Positions 18,862-27,862 are shown, counted from the first letter of the stretch. The stretch is 64,000 bases of DNA from Caldicellulosiruptor kronotskyensis 2002 (GCF_000166775.1 NC_014720.1:2164501-2228500), one strand, 5' to 3'. The notes: generated from the sequence alone by a model not told the origin. A program made the numbers and translations.

Positions 18862-20223
18862 TTAGCTTCCTATCCCCTTTTCCATAAGATAAAGCTTTAT
18901 AGCTATTGCATTTTCCACCCTCTTTCTTTCAAGTTCACAACCAACAATGTAAGACTTTTTAACATCACCATTCATATTATAATTTGCAGCAGCACATCCG
19001 CCACTGCAGTAAAACCGCGCCCAGCACTGTGAACATTCTTCTTTTTCATAAACGTTATTTTTCTTAAACTCCTCAACCAAATCAAGTCTTTTTATACCTT
19101 CAAACACGTTTCCTAACTTGAAACTTGGTTTGTCAACAAACTGATGGCACGGAAAGATATTACCCTCAGGGTCAACTGCTACATACTCAAACCCAGCACC
19201 ACATCCTGAAATTCTTTTTGAAACACATGGACCACCTGTAAGGTCTATATTGAAATGGAAGAAGTTAAAGCCTTCTCCTTTAAGTTTCGCATTTATATAC
19301 TCCTCAGCCAAAATATCATACTCTTCTTTTATCCTTTCGATGTGACTCTCACGTATCGCCCAGGGACTGCTTTTGTCCAGCACAACAGGTTCATCCGAAA
19401 TTTCTTTTATCCCAAGGCTGTATAAGTGTAAAACGTCCTTTGAAAAATCCAGGTTCTTTGCTGTAAATGTTCCTCTCACATAATAAGTTTTCCCATTTCT
19501 TTTTTGGATAAACCTCAAAATGTTGTCTGTAATTTTGTTATAGGTGCCATTGCCGTCCCTGTCAATCCTCATAAAGTCATTGATTTCAGGTCTTCCATCA
19601 TGGCTGAGTACAACATTTTCCATGTTCTGGTTTAAATATTCAATTATATCGTCTGAAAGGTTTGTCGCATTTGTTGTCAGGGTAAAAGATATTTTCTTGT
19701 TATATTTATTCTCCTCATGCCTTGCATACTCAACAATGTTTTTTACCACATCAAAATTCAAAAGTGGCTCTCCACCAAAAAAATCAACCTCTAAGTTTTG
19801 TCTTGAACCAGAATTTTGAAGCAGAAAATCTATTGCCTTTTTTCCCACATCAAAGCTCATAAGTTTTCTCTCTTGTTTGAAACTGCCACTTGATGCAAAA
19901 CAGTATCTGCATCTCAGGTCACAGTCGTGGGCAACATGAAGGCACATTGCCTTTATAACCGGATTTCTTTTTTCAATCAAATTCATATCCTTATAAGTAT
20001 CCTCAGAAAATAAAACGCCTTGTTCAATCAAGCTTTTTATTTCAGAAACTGCCTCAGCTATTTGTTGTTTGTTAAACTCAAGTGCATCTTCTACTCCTTT
20101 AAAACTTCCATTTTCTTTGTAATACTTTATTACCTCATAAGCAACGCTATCAACTGTAAAAATTGAACCTGACGCCACATCTACAACAATTTTGAGTCCG
20201 AACTTCTCAAACGTATGAACCAT
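18862..20223 (-). CDS. SCIFF peptide radical-SAM maturase
   Basis: This enzyme crosslinks Cys to a neighbouring residue in the SCIFF peptide, a ribosomally made, modified peptide nearly universal in Clostridia. The radical-SAM cluster motif CDLRCRYC is at residues 101-108. Before it lies a RiPP-recognition-like N-terminal domain (residues 1-80), and after it a C-terminal SPASM region with clustered cysteines (GPCVSKRISGCGAGF, IFPCHQF, CSQCWARFYCSGGC, VGCELER). The length of 453 residues fits the family. GGAGG is 17 nt from the ATG, unusually far, which may keep its level low. It lies about 100 nt after the precursor gene. Confidence 0.93.
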   Translation of the reverse strand: MVHTFEKFGLKIVVDVASGSIFTVDSVAYEVIKYYKENGSFKGVEDALEFNKQQIAEAVSEIKSLIEQGVLFSEDTYKDMNLIEKRNPVIKAMCLHVAHDCDLRCRYCFASSGSFKQERKLMSFDVGKKAIDFLLQNSGSRQNLEVDFFGGEPLLNFDVVKNIVEYARHEENKYNKKISFTLTTNATNLSDDIIEYLNQNMENVVLSHDGRPEINDFMRIDRDGNGTYNKITDNILRFIQKRNGKTYYVRGTFTAKNLDFSKDVLHLYSLGIKEISDEPVVLDKSSPWAIRESHIERIKEEYDILAEEYINAKLKGEGFNFFHFNIDLTGGPCVSKRISGCGAGFEYVAVDPEGNIFPCHQFVDKPSFKLGNVFEGIKRLDLVEEFKKNNVYEKEECSQCWARFYCSGGCAAANYNMNGDVKKSYIVGCELERKRVENAIAIKLYLMEKGIGS

Positions 20224-20281
20224 CTTTTTTTATTTGTCTTCCTCCTGCCTTATTACATTTTAAATTAAAAAGTTTTGCACA

Positions 20282-20313
20282 GGGCTGCCCTCAAAAAAAT
20301 TTTTTGACAGCCC
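20282..20313 (-). other. Intercistronic stem-loop between SCIFF gene and maturase
   Basis: On the minus strand GGGCTGTC pairs with GGCAGCCC (one G-U). An A6/T7 tract continues the stem, so there is almost no loop. U-rich sequence appears only about 10 nt later. It could be a leaky terminator or a 3' stabiliser for the short SCIFF transcript. Confidence 0.6.
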
Positions 20314-20325
20314 ACTCCCAGAAGA

Positions 20326-20469
20326 TTATTTTCTATTTTTGCAAATCTGGTTTCCAACAGTACAGGATGTCTTACAAGCTGACTGGCAGGATGCTTGACA
20401 CTCACCACAGCCACCAGAAACAACTGTTTTTGAAAGAGCATTTTTTACAACAACCTTTACATGCTTCAT
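20326..20469 (-). CDS. SCIFF (six cysteines in forty-five) precursor peptide
   Basis: A 47-codon gene starting MKHVKVVVKNALSKTVVSGG. It then has six cysteines at residues 21, 24, 28, 32, 36 and 43 in the pattern CGEC-x3-C-x3-C-x3-C-x6-C, with the conserved SCQSACKTSC core. This is the substrate of the radical-SAM enzyme immediately downstream. AAGGAGG lies about 12 nt before the ATG, much stronger than the maturase's ribosome site. The role of the mature SCIFF peptide is not known. Confidence 0.93.
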   Translation of the reverse strand: MKHVKVVVKNALSKTVVSGGCGECQASCQSACKTSCTVGNQICKNRK

Positions 20470-20532
20470 AAAGACTTAAACCCTCCTTTTAAAGTAAGAA
20501 GTTTTTTTAAACTTATTCTTTTTTCGTAAAAA

Positions 20533-20549
20533 TATGCGTCATACGCATA
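20533..20549. promoter_or_regulatory. 17-bp palindrome upstream of the SCIFF gene (possible operator)
   Basis: Perfect inverted repeat with 7-bp arms TATGCGT and ACGCATA around CAT. It lies just downstream of a candidate minus-strand promoter (-35 TTGTAA, 17 bp, -10 TACTAT), about where transcription would begin. A repressor site is inferred. Confidence 0.45.
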
Positions 20550-20605
20550 AACAACATATAGTATTTTACCACAAACTATTTTACAATACAATTTTGTCAA
20601 AAGAA

Positions 20606-20633
20606 AAAGGGCAAGGTTTTCTCTTGCCCTTTA
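20606..20633 (-). terminator. Terminator after the aldolase gene
   Basis: Minus-strand stem AAAGGGCAAG with CTTGCCCTTT, short loop, followed by TTTC and TTTTG. It closes the PGI/PMI-PHP-fba unit. Confidence 0.85.
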
Positions 20634-20645
20634 TTTGAAGTCTTT

Positions 20646-21617
20646 TTAACCTCTGTTTTTCTTTATTTCTTCTAAAATCTCAGGAGCCTTGCCCGCACAG
20701 CCAAGAACGTTTCTAAGCTTGTGTTTTACCATCTCTTTTATTGCATCTCTGCCATCCTTGAGATACTGTCTTGGATCAAAATGATCAGGATGCTCATACA
20801 GGTGTTTTCTGATAGCTGCGGTCATTGCAAGTCTCAAATCAGTGTCAATGTTAATCTTTCGCACACCAAGCTCTGCTGCTTTTCTGAGCATATCCTCTGG
20901 TACACCTTTTGCACCTGGAATATTTCCTCCATACTTGTTACACATCTCAACAAATTCAGGTAAAACTGTTGATGCACCATGAAGAACAATCGGAAAATCT
21001 TTTGGAAGCTTTTCAACAATCTTCTGAAGTCTTTCAAAATCAAGTCTTGGGTCGCCTTTAAATTTGTACGCTCCATGGCTTGTTCCAATTGCAACAGCTA
21101 AAGAGTCAACACCCGTTCTTTCAACAAATTCTGCCGCCTGGTCAGGGTCAGTAAACGCCGCTTCATGCTCTGCAACCTTCACATTGTCCTCAATCCCGGC
21201 AAGCTTGCCAAGCTCTGCCTCAACTACCACACCACGTTCATGAGCATATTCAACAACTTTTCTTGTAAGTGCAATATTTTCTTCAAAAGGAAGTCTTGAC
21301 CCATCAATCATAACAGAAGTAAATCCACCGTCAATACAAGCTTTGCAAATCTCAAAGTCTTCACCATGGTCAAGATGAAGAGCAATTGGTAGGTCTCCTG
21401 AATCTTCCAAAGCTGCTTCAACAAGCTTGATAAGATATACATGCTTTGCATACTTTCTTGCACCTGCTGAAACCTGCAAAATAAGCGGTGCCTGCTCCTC
21501 CTTTGCAGCCTCAACAATTCCCTGGATAATCTCCATGTTGTTGACGTTAAATGCACCTATTGCGTACTTGCCTTCGGCCGCTTTTTTAAACATTTCTCTT
21601 GTGGTAACTAACGGCAT
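20646..21617 (-). CDS. fba: Class II fructose-bisphosphate aldolase
   Basis: A zinc-dependent glycolytic and gluconeogenic aldolase of 323 residues. Visible are GAFNVNNMEIIQGIV, the zinc motif LHLDHGEDF, the catalytic/zinc region EAELGKLAGIED, SLAVAIGTSHGAYK and VLHGASTVLP, and the phosphate site KINIDTDLR. GGGGAGG precedes the ATG. It lies 28 nt after the PHP-domain gene, last in the sugar-phosphate operon. Confidence 0.95.
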   Translation of the reverse strand: MPLVTTREMFKKAAEGKYAIGAFNVNNMEIIQGIVEAAKEEQAPLILQVSAGARKYAKHVYLIKLVEAALEDSGDLPIALHLDHGEDFEICKACIDGGFTSVMIDGSRLPFEENIALTRKVVEYAHERGVVVEAELGKLAGIEDNVKVAEHEAAFTDPDQAAEFVERTGVDSLAVAIGTSHGAYKFKGDPRLDFERLQKIVEKLPKDFPIVLHGASTVLPEFVEMCNKYGGNIPGAKGVPEDMLRKAAELGVRKINIDTDLRLAMTAAIRKHLYEHPDHFDPRQYLKDGRDAIKEMVKHKLRNVLGCAGKAPEILEEIKKNRG

Positions 21618-21645
21618 TCTAAATTACCTCCCCAAAGTTTTTGTT

Positions 21646-22407
21646 TTAAATCTCAATATCCTTTCCATGAAGCTTTAGAAAGCTTATAAAGCTTTCTAAG
21701 CTTTTGTTGACAATAAGCTCAGGCGGAAATTCATACTCACACACAAGTTTTTGAGTAATTTCGCATCTGCCGATGTCTGCTTTGTAGTGTGCATCTGAGC
21801 CCATTGCAATGTACACACCATGTTTTTTGCACAGCTTTAAAATCTCTATGCAATTTTCTTTACTTTTTTCACGAACATAAAACGAAGAGTTGTTTATCTC
21901 AATTGCTTTTTTATATTCCTTTGCAGCAAGCACAACCTCTTCTTTATCAATTTCATATAATGGATTCCCTGGATGCCCTATACAATGTATATACCGATTT
22001 TTGATTGCACCTATCAGTGCCCTGGTATGGTCAAAAACTGTCCCACTCGGGATACAAACATCGTGCAGGCTTGCAATCACAAAATCAAGCCTTTTCAGGG
22101 CATCTTCCGGGATATCTATTCTGCCTTCATAGTCAACAATATTTGCCTCGCAGCCTCTAAATACCATTATACCATTTATTTTTCTCGGTACAACAATTAG
22201 ATTGTAAAAATATAAACTACTGCACGACCCTGGCATCTCAGGGCCGTGGTCTGTAATACATATCCCTTTCAAACCTTTTCTTTGTGCCTCAAGTACCATC
22301 TCTTCCAAGGTATTGTAAGCATGACCGCTTGCAATGGTATGACAGTGTGTTTCCACTTCCAAAAACATTTTCATCTCAGCTCTCATCAAAAATTTTGTTA
22401 AATACAT
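21646..22407 (-). CDS. PHP-domain phosphatase (YcdX-like)
   Basis: A polymerase-and-histidinol-phosphatase fold metal enzyme of 253 residues. Metal-binding segments are ETHCHTIASGH, ITDHGPEM, ASLHDVC, CIGHPGNP and MGSDAHY. This pattern fits YcdX-like phosphatases; the substrate is unknown. The ATG shares one base with the stop of the isomerase gene (TAATG), which suggests coupling. Inner ATG codons at residues 8, 12 and 14 are alternatives. Its place between an isomerase and an aldolase suggests a sugar-phosphate substrate, an inference only. Confidence 0.78.
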   Translation of the reverse strand: MYLTKFLMRAEMKMFLEVETHCHTIASGHAYNTLEEMVLEAQRKGLKGICITDHGPEMPGSCSSLYFYNLIVVPRKINGIMVFRGCEANIVDYEGRIDIPEDALKRLDFVIASLHDVCIPSGTVFDHTRALIGAIKNRYIHCIGHPGNPLYEIDKEEVVLAAKEYKKAIEINNSSFYVREKSKENCIEILKLCKKHGVYIAMGSDAHYKADIGRCEITQKLVCEYEFPPELIVNKSLESFISFLKLHGKDIEI

Positions 22408-23471
22408 TAATCTTTAATCTCTGCAAGTTTGTTCTTTAAAATATCAATCTTCTTCACAGGAGTTGGGTCATTCTGATAAAGTGTTGCAAGATAAAGCGAT
22501 ACATAGTCTCCTAAGTAGATTAGAGAAAACATTCTTGCAAGCCTCGAATTTCCGATTGAGTATATATCATTTACACCAGACACAACACCCTTTATAAGGT
22601 CTTTTGTAATATCCATTCTGATTGCATTTCTCTTGTGGTCTTCTGTGTCATGGAGCATTACAATTTCAAAAAGTCCAAGAATATGTTTTGGCGACTCAGT
22701 TCCAACTATCTCGTTGTGGTTGAGTTCTGAAAACACATTGAAATATGCTGGTGATTTTGAATTTTCACAAATCTGACCCTTCCATCTCTCTGCTATGACC
22801 TCTGTGGTTCCGCTAATGCCATATATGATTGGGAGCTTGTTCCAAAGTTTTAGTGTAAGTCTCTTCGCAAGGTTTTTCTCTTCCGGCACCTCTGGTTTAT
22901 ATCTCTCTCTCAAGTCACTTAAAACCTTTACTGTCTCTTCTATCTGGTCATCAACAGGTTCAATCAGACCAAGTTTGACAAATAGCATCAAGAGTGGAAT
23001 GAATGAGTATCCAAGTGCAGCTCTTGGCTGAAGCCCGCTTGGAATTGTGATTACATCAAATCCGTCTTTTTCGGCAAACTCTTTTAACTTTCCGCCTGTT
23101 GTGATTGCAATGATTTTTGCCCCTTTTGACTTTGCATCCTGGTATGCAGAAAGTGTCTCTTCGGTGTTACCTGAGTAGCTGGACGCTATAACAAGAGTTT
23201 TAGAGTCAACATACGCAGGAAGTACATAGTCTCTGTTAACAATCACAGGAATTTTGCACTTATCAAGGACAAATACTCTCAAAAGGTTTCCACCTATTGC
23301 TGAACCGCCAAGACCTGTAATCACAACCTTATCTATATCTTCTGCTTTTACATTCACGCTAATATTTTTGCCTATTTCGTATGCTTTTTGAATTTGCTCA
23401 GGAAGATTATAAACTGCCTCAAACATACCGCTTGGGTCATTCTGTGCAATTGTCTCTAAATTATCAAGCAT
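22407..23471 (-). CDS. Bifunctional phosphoglucose/phosphomannose isomerase
   Basis: It interconverts glucose 6-P or mannose 6-P with fructose 6-P. Two SIS domains are visible: VVITGLGGSAIGGNLL and SSYSGNTEETLSAY in the first, and in the C-terminal PGI/PMI domain, LNHNEIVG with the conserved Glu-Leu-Asn-His segment. At 354 residues it is far shorter than classical PGI, as expected for this subfamily. It is first in the operon, with a good promoter and AAAGGAG before the ATG. Confidence 0.88.
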   Translation of the reverse strand: MLDNLETIAQNDPSGMFEAVYNLPEQIQKAYEIGKNISVNVKAEDIDKVVITGLGGSAIGGNLLRVFVLDKCKIPVIVNRDYVLPAYVDSKTLVIASSYSGNTEETLSAYQDAKSKGAKIIAITTGGKLKEFAEKDGFDVITIPSGLQPRAALGYSFIPLLMLFVKLGLIEPVDDQIEETVKVLSDLRERYKPEVPEEKNLAKRLTLKLWNKLPIIYGISGTTEVIAERWKGQICENSKSPAYFNVFSELNHNEIVGTESPKHILGLFEIVMLHDTEDHKRNAIRMDITKDLIKGVVSGVNDIYSIGNSRLARMFSLIYLGDYVSLYLATLYQNDPTPVKKIDILKNKLAEIKD

Positions 23472-23506
23472 TTTCCCAGACTCCTTTCTTTAAAATTTTC
23501 TATTTC

Positions 23507-23535
23507 ATAATATAACAATTTTTCAGTTTTTTCAA
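23507..23535 (-). promoter_or_regulatory. SigA-type promoter for the PGI/PMI-PHP-fba operon
   Basis: Minus strand: TTGAAA (23530-23535), 17-bp spacer, TATTAT (23507-23512), about 36 nt upstream of the start codon. Confidence 0.65.
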
Positions 23536-23549
23536 CTTCATAACCACAC

Positions 23550-23606
23550 AAAAAATAGGAAAGCACCACTTCTAAAGAAGTTTAAAACCTTCTTGTGGTG
23601 CTTTCC
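23550..23606 (-). terminator. Terminator after the xylanase gene
   Basis: Minus-strand stem GGAAAGCACCAC with GTGGTGCTTTCC, extended by an inner AGAAG/CTTCT pairing, followed by TATTTTTTG. It ends the xylan operon. Confidence 0.85.
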
Positions 23607-23621
23607 CATTCTATCTGCTTT

Positions 23622-25691
23622 TTATTCTTCTGGCACAACTGACGGGTCTATTAAGCTCCAGAAAGCAAATTTTGGCTGATAATCTTTGTCAAACAAAAGT
23701 GGAAAATCACCTTGAAGCCATGAATAGTCATCTTTGAGTCCCCAGAACGAAACACTTGTTACTACATTTTTGTATTTTTTGAACACATCAAAAAGATCTT
23801 TTAACTTTCTTGCCTGCTGAATTAAAAGATATCTTTTTGTTTCTTCATCTATGTCTTTGCCATATTCTTTTGCCACACTTATATCAATTTCTGTGACATG
23901 TATCTTAATACCAGGAATGCTGCTAAAAAGTTTTATAGTTTTTTCTACCTCTTCAACGCTTGGCCAGCTTACAGAAATATGGCACTGAAGACCAACACCA
24001 TGAATGGGTATTCCTTTTTCTCTTAGACTCTTTATTAGCTTGTAAATATATTCTCTCTTTACTGGATTTTCTGTGCTGTAGTCATTGTAAAAAAGCTGAG
24101 CGTTAGGGTCTGCCTGATGAGCGTATATGAACGCTTTTTCGATATACTCTGGACCCAATACATTAAACCAGTCACTTCTTCTAAATCCATCTGGCTCATT
24201 TTCATCAATAGCTTCATTTACCACATCCCATGCATATATTCTACCCTTGTATCTTGAAACAACTGTCTGGATATACTTTTTTAGCCTCTCTAAAAGTATC
24301 TTTTTGTCTTTTTCACTATTCGTCAGCTTTTTCCCTGTCTGAGGGTTTTCAAAAAACCAGTTTGGGGTTTGCTGATGCCACACAAGTGTGTGACCACGAA
24401 TAGCTATATTATTCTTTTTGCAGAAATTAAGATACTCATCAGCAATTGAAAAGTTGAAATTGTCCTCTATTGGTTCAAGTGCTTCTGGCTTCATCTCATT
24501 CTCTGCTGTAATGCTGTTAAAATGTCTCTTTATGAAAGCAACATCAACTGGATTTGTCAAAGCCCTGTATGGTACAGCAACACCAATTTTAAAGTAGTTT
24601 TTGTATTTCTCTCTCAAAGAAGGTAAATCTAAATCAGGTACAGCTGAATACCATCCATCATCTGAAATTGTAAAGTTGTCGATATAGTAATAGGAAATAT
24701 CTGAGAGGGGTCTTATGAAAATCACAAAGTCTTTTATCTTTGAATCCAAAGAGGGCGTATAACTTGCAAATACTTCTGTCCACTTATTCTTTGGAATGGT
24801 TACCCTCCCAAGCACAATCTCTCTCATATTCTTTCCACTTTCCAGAAACCTTATACCAACTGCAAAATTTAAACTCTTTAGAATGGATTGATGCATATAA
24901 AAAGATATTGAATAACTTTTCCCCTTTTCAAATGTTCCTTTTACAGGCAAGATAACTGTTGTGTTTTGTCTTTTAACTGTTTGCTGAACTTTTATGCTAT
25001 ATGTACCTTGGTAAGCTTTTTCTTTTGAAATGGATAATTTACATTTTTTATCTTGAGAGATAAATCCTGCTATATTTTTATCTTCAAAGTTTTCAAATTT
25101 TATTAGATGAGATTTGTCAGCAACTTTGAGTGTAAAAAGGTCAACGTAAAAATTTGTGGTTGAGGTTGGTACATATACTTTTAGCCAAACTTTTTTTATC
25201 CCTTTTTCCTCAGTCAAATTTAAACTTGCATCAAGTTTTTTCCAACTTTTTGGAATAATAATTTTTTCACACAGCAGTTTGTTTTCTTTTCCGCTTTTTG
25301 TCTCAATTTCGCTACTCACAACAAAACGCTGCATTTTGCTTGACTTGTGATAAACATATAGAGTAATTTTATATTCATTTGCATAATCTATAAGATTGGT
25401 TACATCAAGCAAAATTCCATCATCTATTTGTTTTCGGCCACTTGCAAGAAGTGAAAAGGTCCCTTCTGCTGCTGTTGTATTGTCAATCCTTAAACTCATA
25501 GATTTTCCTGACGCTTTAAATGGTGCTATAAACCTATTTTCAAAATTATACTCCACAAAACTCTTTTTTGTTTCTCCAATGACTCTACTAATTTTAGTAC
25601 TTTCTATACCAATTAAGGTTACAATCAAAAATAAAATTACTAAAATCAATACTGAAAACCTTTTCAATCTTCTATAAAAGCAACAACTCAC
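23622..25691 (-). CDS. Secreted endo-beta-1,4-xylanase, CBM22-CBM22-GH10
   Basis: A secreted xylan-degrading enzyme of 689 residues. A signal peptide or anchor (residues 10-30) is followed by two CBM22-like modules (about 45-190 and 197-345, each starting with an F/E-rich N-F-E-x segment and ending FYVD or YYIDNF). A GH10 catalytic domain runs from about 355 to 685. Catalytic residues are Glu493 in WDVVNEAID (acid/base) and Glu601 in IHVTEIDIS (nucleophile). HTLVWHQQTPNWF and the FWGLKDDYSW block also match GH10. The start is a GTG with AGGAGG 8 nt upstream. It lies 15 nt after the ROK regulator gene and is last in the XylR-controlled operon. No SLH domain is present. Confidence 0.95.
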   Translation of the reverse strand: MSCCFYRRLKRFSVLILVILFLIVTLIGIESTKISRVIGETKKSFVEYNFENRFIAPFKASGKSMSLRIDNTTAAEGTFSLLASGRKQIDDGILLDVTNLIDYANEYKITLYVYHKSSKMQRFVVSSEIETKSGKENKLLCEKIIIPKSWKKLDASLNLTEEKGIKKVWLKVYVPTSTTNFYVDLFTLKVADKSHLIKFENFEDKNIAGFISQDKKCKLSISKEKAYQGTYSIKVQQTVKRQNTTVILPVKGTFEKGKSYSISFYMHQSILKSLNFAVGIRFLESGKNMREIVLGRVTIPKNKWTEVFASYTPSLDSKIKDFVIFIRPLSDISYYYIDNFTISDDGWYSAVPDLDLPSLREKYKNYFKIGVAVPYRALTNPVDVAFIKRHFNSITAENEMKPEALEPIEDNFNFSIADEYLNFCKKNNIAIRGHTLVWHQQTPNWFFENPQTGKKLTNSEKDKKILLERLKKYIQTVVSRYKGRIYAWDVVNEAIDENEPDGFRRSDWFNVLGPEYIEKAFIYAHQADPNAQLFYNDYSTENPVKREYIYKLIKSLREKGIPIHGVGLQCHISVSWPSVEEVEKTIKLFSSIPGIKIHVTEIDISVAKEYGKDIDEETKRYLLIQQARKLKDLFDVFKKYKNVVTSVSFWGLKDDYSWLQGDFPLLFDKDYQPKFAFWSLIDPSVVPEE

Positions 25692-25705
25692 TTAGTACCT
25701 CCTCC

Positions 25706-26905
25706 TCATGCATATTCTGGAAAAGAAAGCATGTCGGAAATCACCATAGCTATACATCCCAGCACCACAGCTCTGTCTTTTAGTTTTGAAACCTCTATCT
25801 TAAGATTATAAAACTGGGCGATAAAGGATCTCTGGTTAATTACTTCCCTCAATTTTTCTAAAAACAACTCTCCAAAAAATGATGCCTTATTACCTATAAT
25901 TACCATTTCAGGATTAAAAATATTTACAAGATTTGCCACGCCTATCCCCATCTTTTCAGCAACCTCAAGTATAGCCATCCTGCAAACTCTGCTTCCTTCT
26001 TTTGCTGCTTGTATTATCCGAGAAGGAGTGATTTCATGTACATTTTCACAGCTTATATACCTATCCTCTACTCCTTGTTTTACAAGCTTTTTGATAACAC
26101 TCAAAAGTGCCCTCTCGGATGCAAAGTTCTCAAGACAGCCAATATTGCCACAGCTGCAAACATCGTCCTGAAAGTTGATAGTGGTATGTCCAACTTCACC
26201 TGCAAATCCTGCAGCACCTCTGAAAAGTTTGTTGTCGATAATAATTCCTGCACCAAGCCCAATTCCAACACTCAAATAAATCAAATCACTAACTTTTCCC
26301 CACTCACCAAACCACTTTTCGCCCAGTGCTCCTGCATTTGCTTCATTGTCAATATAAACAGGGAGGTTGAATCTTTGCTGAACAATTGATTTTAAGTGAA
26401 CATTTTTCCACTTCAAATTTGGAGCAATAAGCACAATACCAGACTCTTTTTCCACAATACCTGGAACACCAATTCCTATACCCAAAATTCCTTTTGGTGT
26501 GTGCGGAGCCCTATCTATTGCTTTTTCAATTAGGTCAAAAAGAAGATCAAAAAGTTTGTCTTTGTCCTCCCCCATCTTCATTTCTGCATATTCTTCAAAA
26601 ATAACCTCACCAACAAAGTTTGAAAGAATAACATGAATATAGTCAACACCCAAATCAATTCCTATGATTGAACCTACATCCTTATTCACCTGCAAAAGTA
26701 CAGGTCTTCTTCCACCTTTTGACTTACCATATCCTTTTTCTACTATATACCCTTCTTTTATAAGCTCATCTGTGAGGTTTGAGACTGTTGCTTTATTTAA
26801 ATCCACAAGCCTTGATATTTTCGCGCGGGATATTATTTTATTGTCCAAAATTGTTTTCAAAACCAAAAGCTTATTTATTTGTTTTAACAGCGTGTGGTTA
26901 CCCAT
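25706..26905 (-). CDS. xylR: ROK-family transcriptional repressor (XylR type)
   Basis: 399 residues: an N-terminal winged helix (residues 10-60, RAKISRLVDLNKATVSNLTDELIKEG), then a ROK sugar-binding fold with GIDLGVDYIHV, IGIGVPGIV, DNEANAGALGE, and the zinc/inducer motif GEVGHTTIN with CSCGNIGCLEN. The XylR name is inferred from context: it sits in an operon with a xylanase, and a palindrome shared with xylA lies in front of that operon. A TATAAT at 26943-26948 may provide a weak internal promoter. NagC-type regulators have the same architecture, so the inducer is not proved. Confidence 0.88.
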   Translation of the reverse strand: MGNHTLLKQINKLLVLKTILDNKIISRAKISRLVDLNKATVSNLTDELIKEGYIVEKGYGKSKGGRRPVLLQVNKDVGSIIGIDLGVDYIHVILSNFVGEVIFEEYAEMKMGEDKDKLFDLLFDLIEKAIDRAPHTPKGILGIGIGVPGIVEKESGIVLIAPNLKWKNVHLKSIVQQRFNLPVYIDNEANAGALGEKWFGEWGKVSDLIYLSVGIGLGAGIIIDNKLFRGAAGFAGEVGHTTINFQDDVCSCGNIGCLENFASERALLSVIKKLVKQGVEDRYISCENVHEITPSRIIQAAKEGSRVCRMAILEVAEKMGIGVANLVNIFNPEMVIIGNKASFFGELFLEKLREVINQRSFIAQFYNLKIEVSKLKDRAVVLGCIAMVISDMLSFPEYA

Positions 26906-26942
26906 CCTGTCATTTTCCTTTGCTAATTAAGCTTTGCAAATT

Positions 26943-26948
26943 ATTATA
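26943..26948 (-). promoter_or_regulatory. Possible internal -10 box for xylR
   Basis: TATAAT on the minus strand 38 nt before the ROK gene start, with a T-rich spacer and no clear -35 box. Confidence 0.3.
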
Positions 26949-26997
26949 CAACAAAAATAGGTTGCAGGAAAACAGTTTTTGACGCTAAAACAACTTC

Positions 26998-27825
26998 TTA
27001 TCCTTTTACTGCACCTGCCATCATACCTTTTATAATTTTGTCCTGACCCAAAATATACGCAATCAACATTGGCAAAAGCGATAATGTTAAGAATGCCATG
27101 ATAGCTGGTATGTCTGAACCATACCTTGCCTGAAAATCCCAAATACCAAGTGGGAGTGTCCTTTTATCTGGCGAACTTGTTAATACTAAAGCAAAAACAA
27201 ACTCGTTCCAAAGATATGTCCCATTGTATATCCCAACTGTAATTAAAGCAGGTCTCGAAAGAGGAAGAAGGATATCAGAATACAATCTAAACATGGAACA
27301 GCCATCTATTTTAGCTGCTTCTTCAAGCTCAAAAGGAATCTCTCGCATAAACTCTGTCAGGATAAATATTGACATAGGCAAACTTAATGCTACATACGGC
27401 CCAATTAATGCAAATATAGTATCATATAACTTAATTTTATTAGTAAGAACATAAATTGGGATTAAAGTAACATGAATAGGAATTGCCATTCCTGCAATTA
27501 TAAGAGAATACAATATATTATTCAGAGAAAATTTCATTCTCGCAAATACATACGCTGCCATTGAAGATATAATAAGTATTAAAATTACTGAAATTGAAAC
27601 TGCAATAACACTATTTTTGAGGTAGTTAAAAAAACTACCATGAATTACAGTTGAATAGTTTCCAACAGTAGGCTGTTTTGGTATTTGCCATGTGTTACCT
27701 TCAAGTAGCTCTGATTGTGTTTTTATAGACGTAAAAAACATAAACAAAAATGGCACATCTGCAACTAATGTCCATATAGCTAAAAATATGAAATACCATT
27801 TTTTAATTTCTTTTGCAAAACCCAT
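26998..27825 (-). CDS. Carbohydrate ABC transporter permease, MalG/LacG type
   Basis: 275 residues with six hydrophobic segments and the EAA cytoplasmic loop (ELEEAAKIDGCSMFRLYSDILLPLSRPAL) that contacts the ATPase. The C-terminal GAVKG tail is typical of MalG-type permeases. AAGGAGG precedes the ATG. It is the third gene of the xylan operon, after the binding protein and the MalF-type permease. No ATPase gene is in the operon, so a shared MsiK-like ATPase elsewhere is expected. Substrate inferred: xylo-oligosaccharides. Confidence 0.9.
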   Translation of the reverse strand: MGFAKEIKKWYFIFLAIWTLVADVPFLFMFFTSIKTQSELLEGNTWQIPKQPTVGNYSTVIHGSFFNYLKNSVIAVSISVILILIISSMAAYVFARMKFSLNNILYSLIIAGMAIPIHVTLIPIYVLTNKIKLYDTIFALIGPYVALSLPMSIFILTEFMREIPFELEEAAKIDGCSMFRLYSDILLPLSRPALITVGIYNGTYLWNEFVFALVLTSSPDKRTLPLGIWDFQARYGSDIPAIMAFLTLSLLPMLIAYILGQDKIIKGMMAGAVKG

Positions 27826-27862
27826 TATAGTATTGTACCTCCTTTTGGCGCAAACTTAAAAT

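Noticed and set aside
26009-26389. A 126-codon plus-strand frame inside the ROK regulator gene
   Set aside because: Antisense shadow of a conserved ROK domain.
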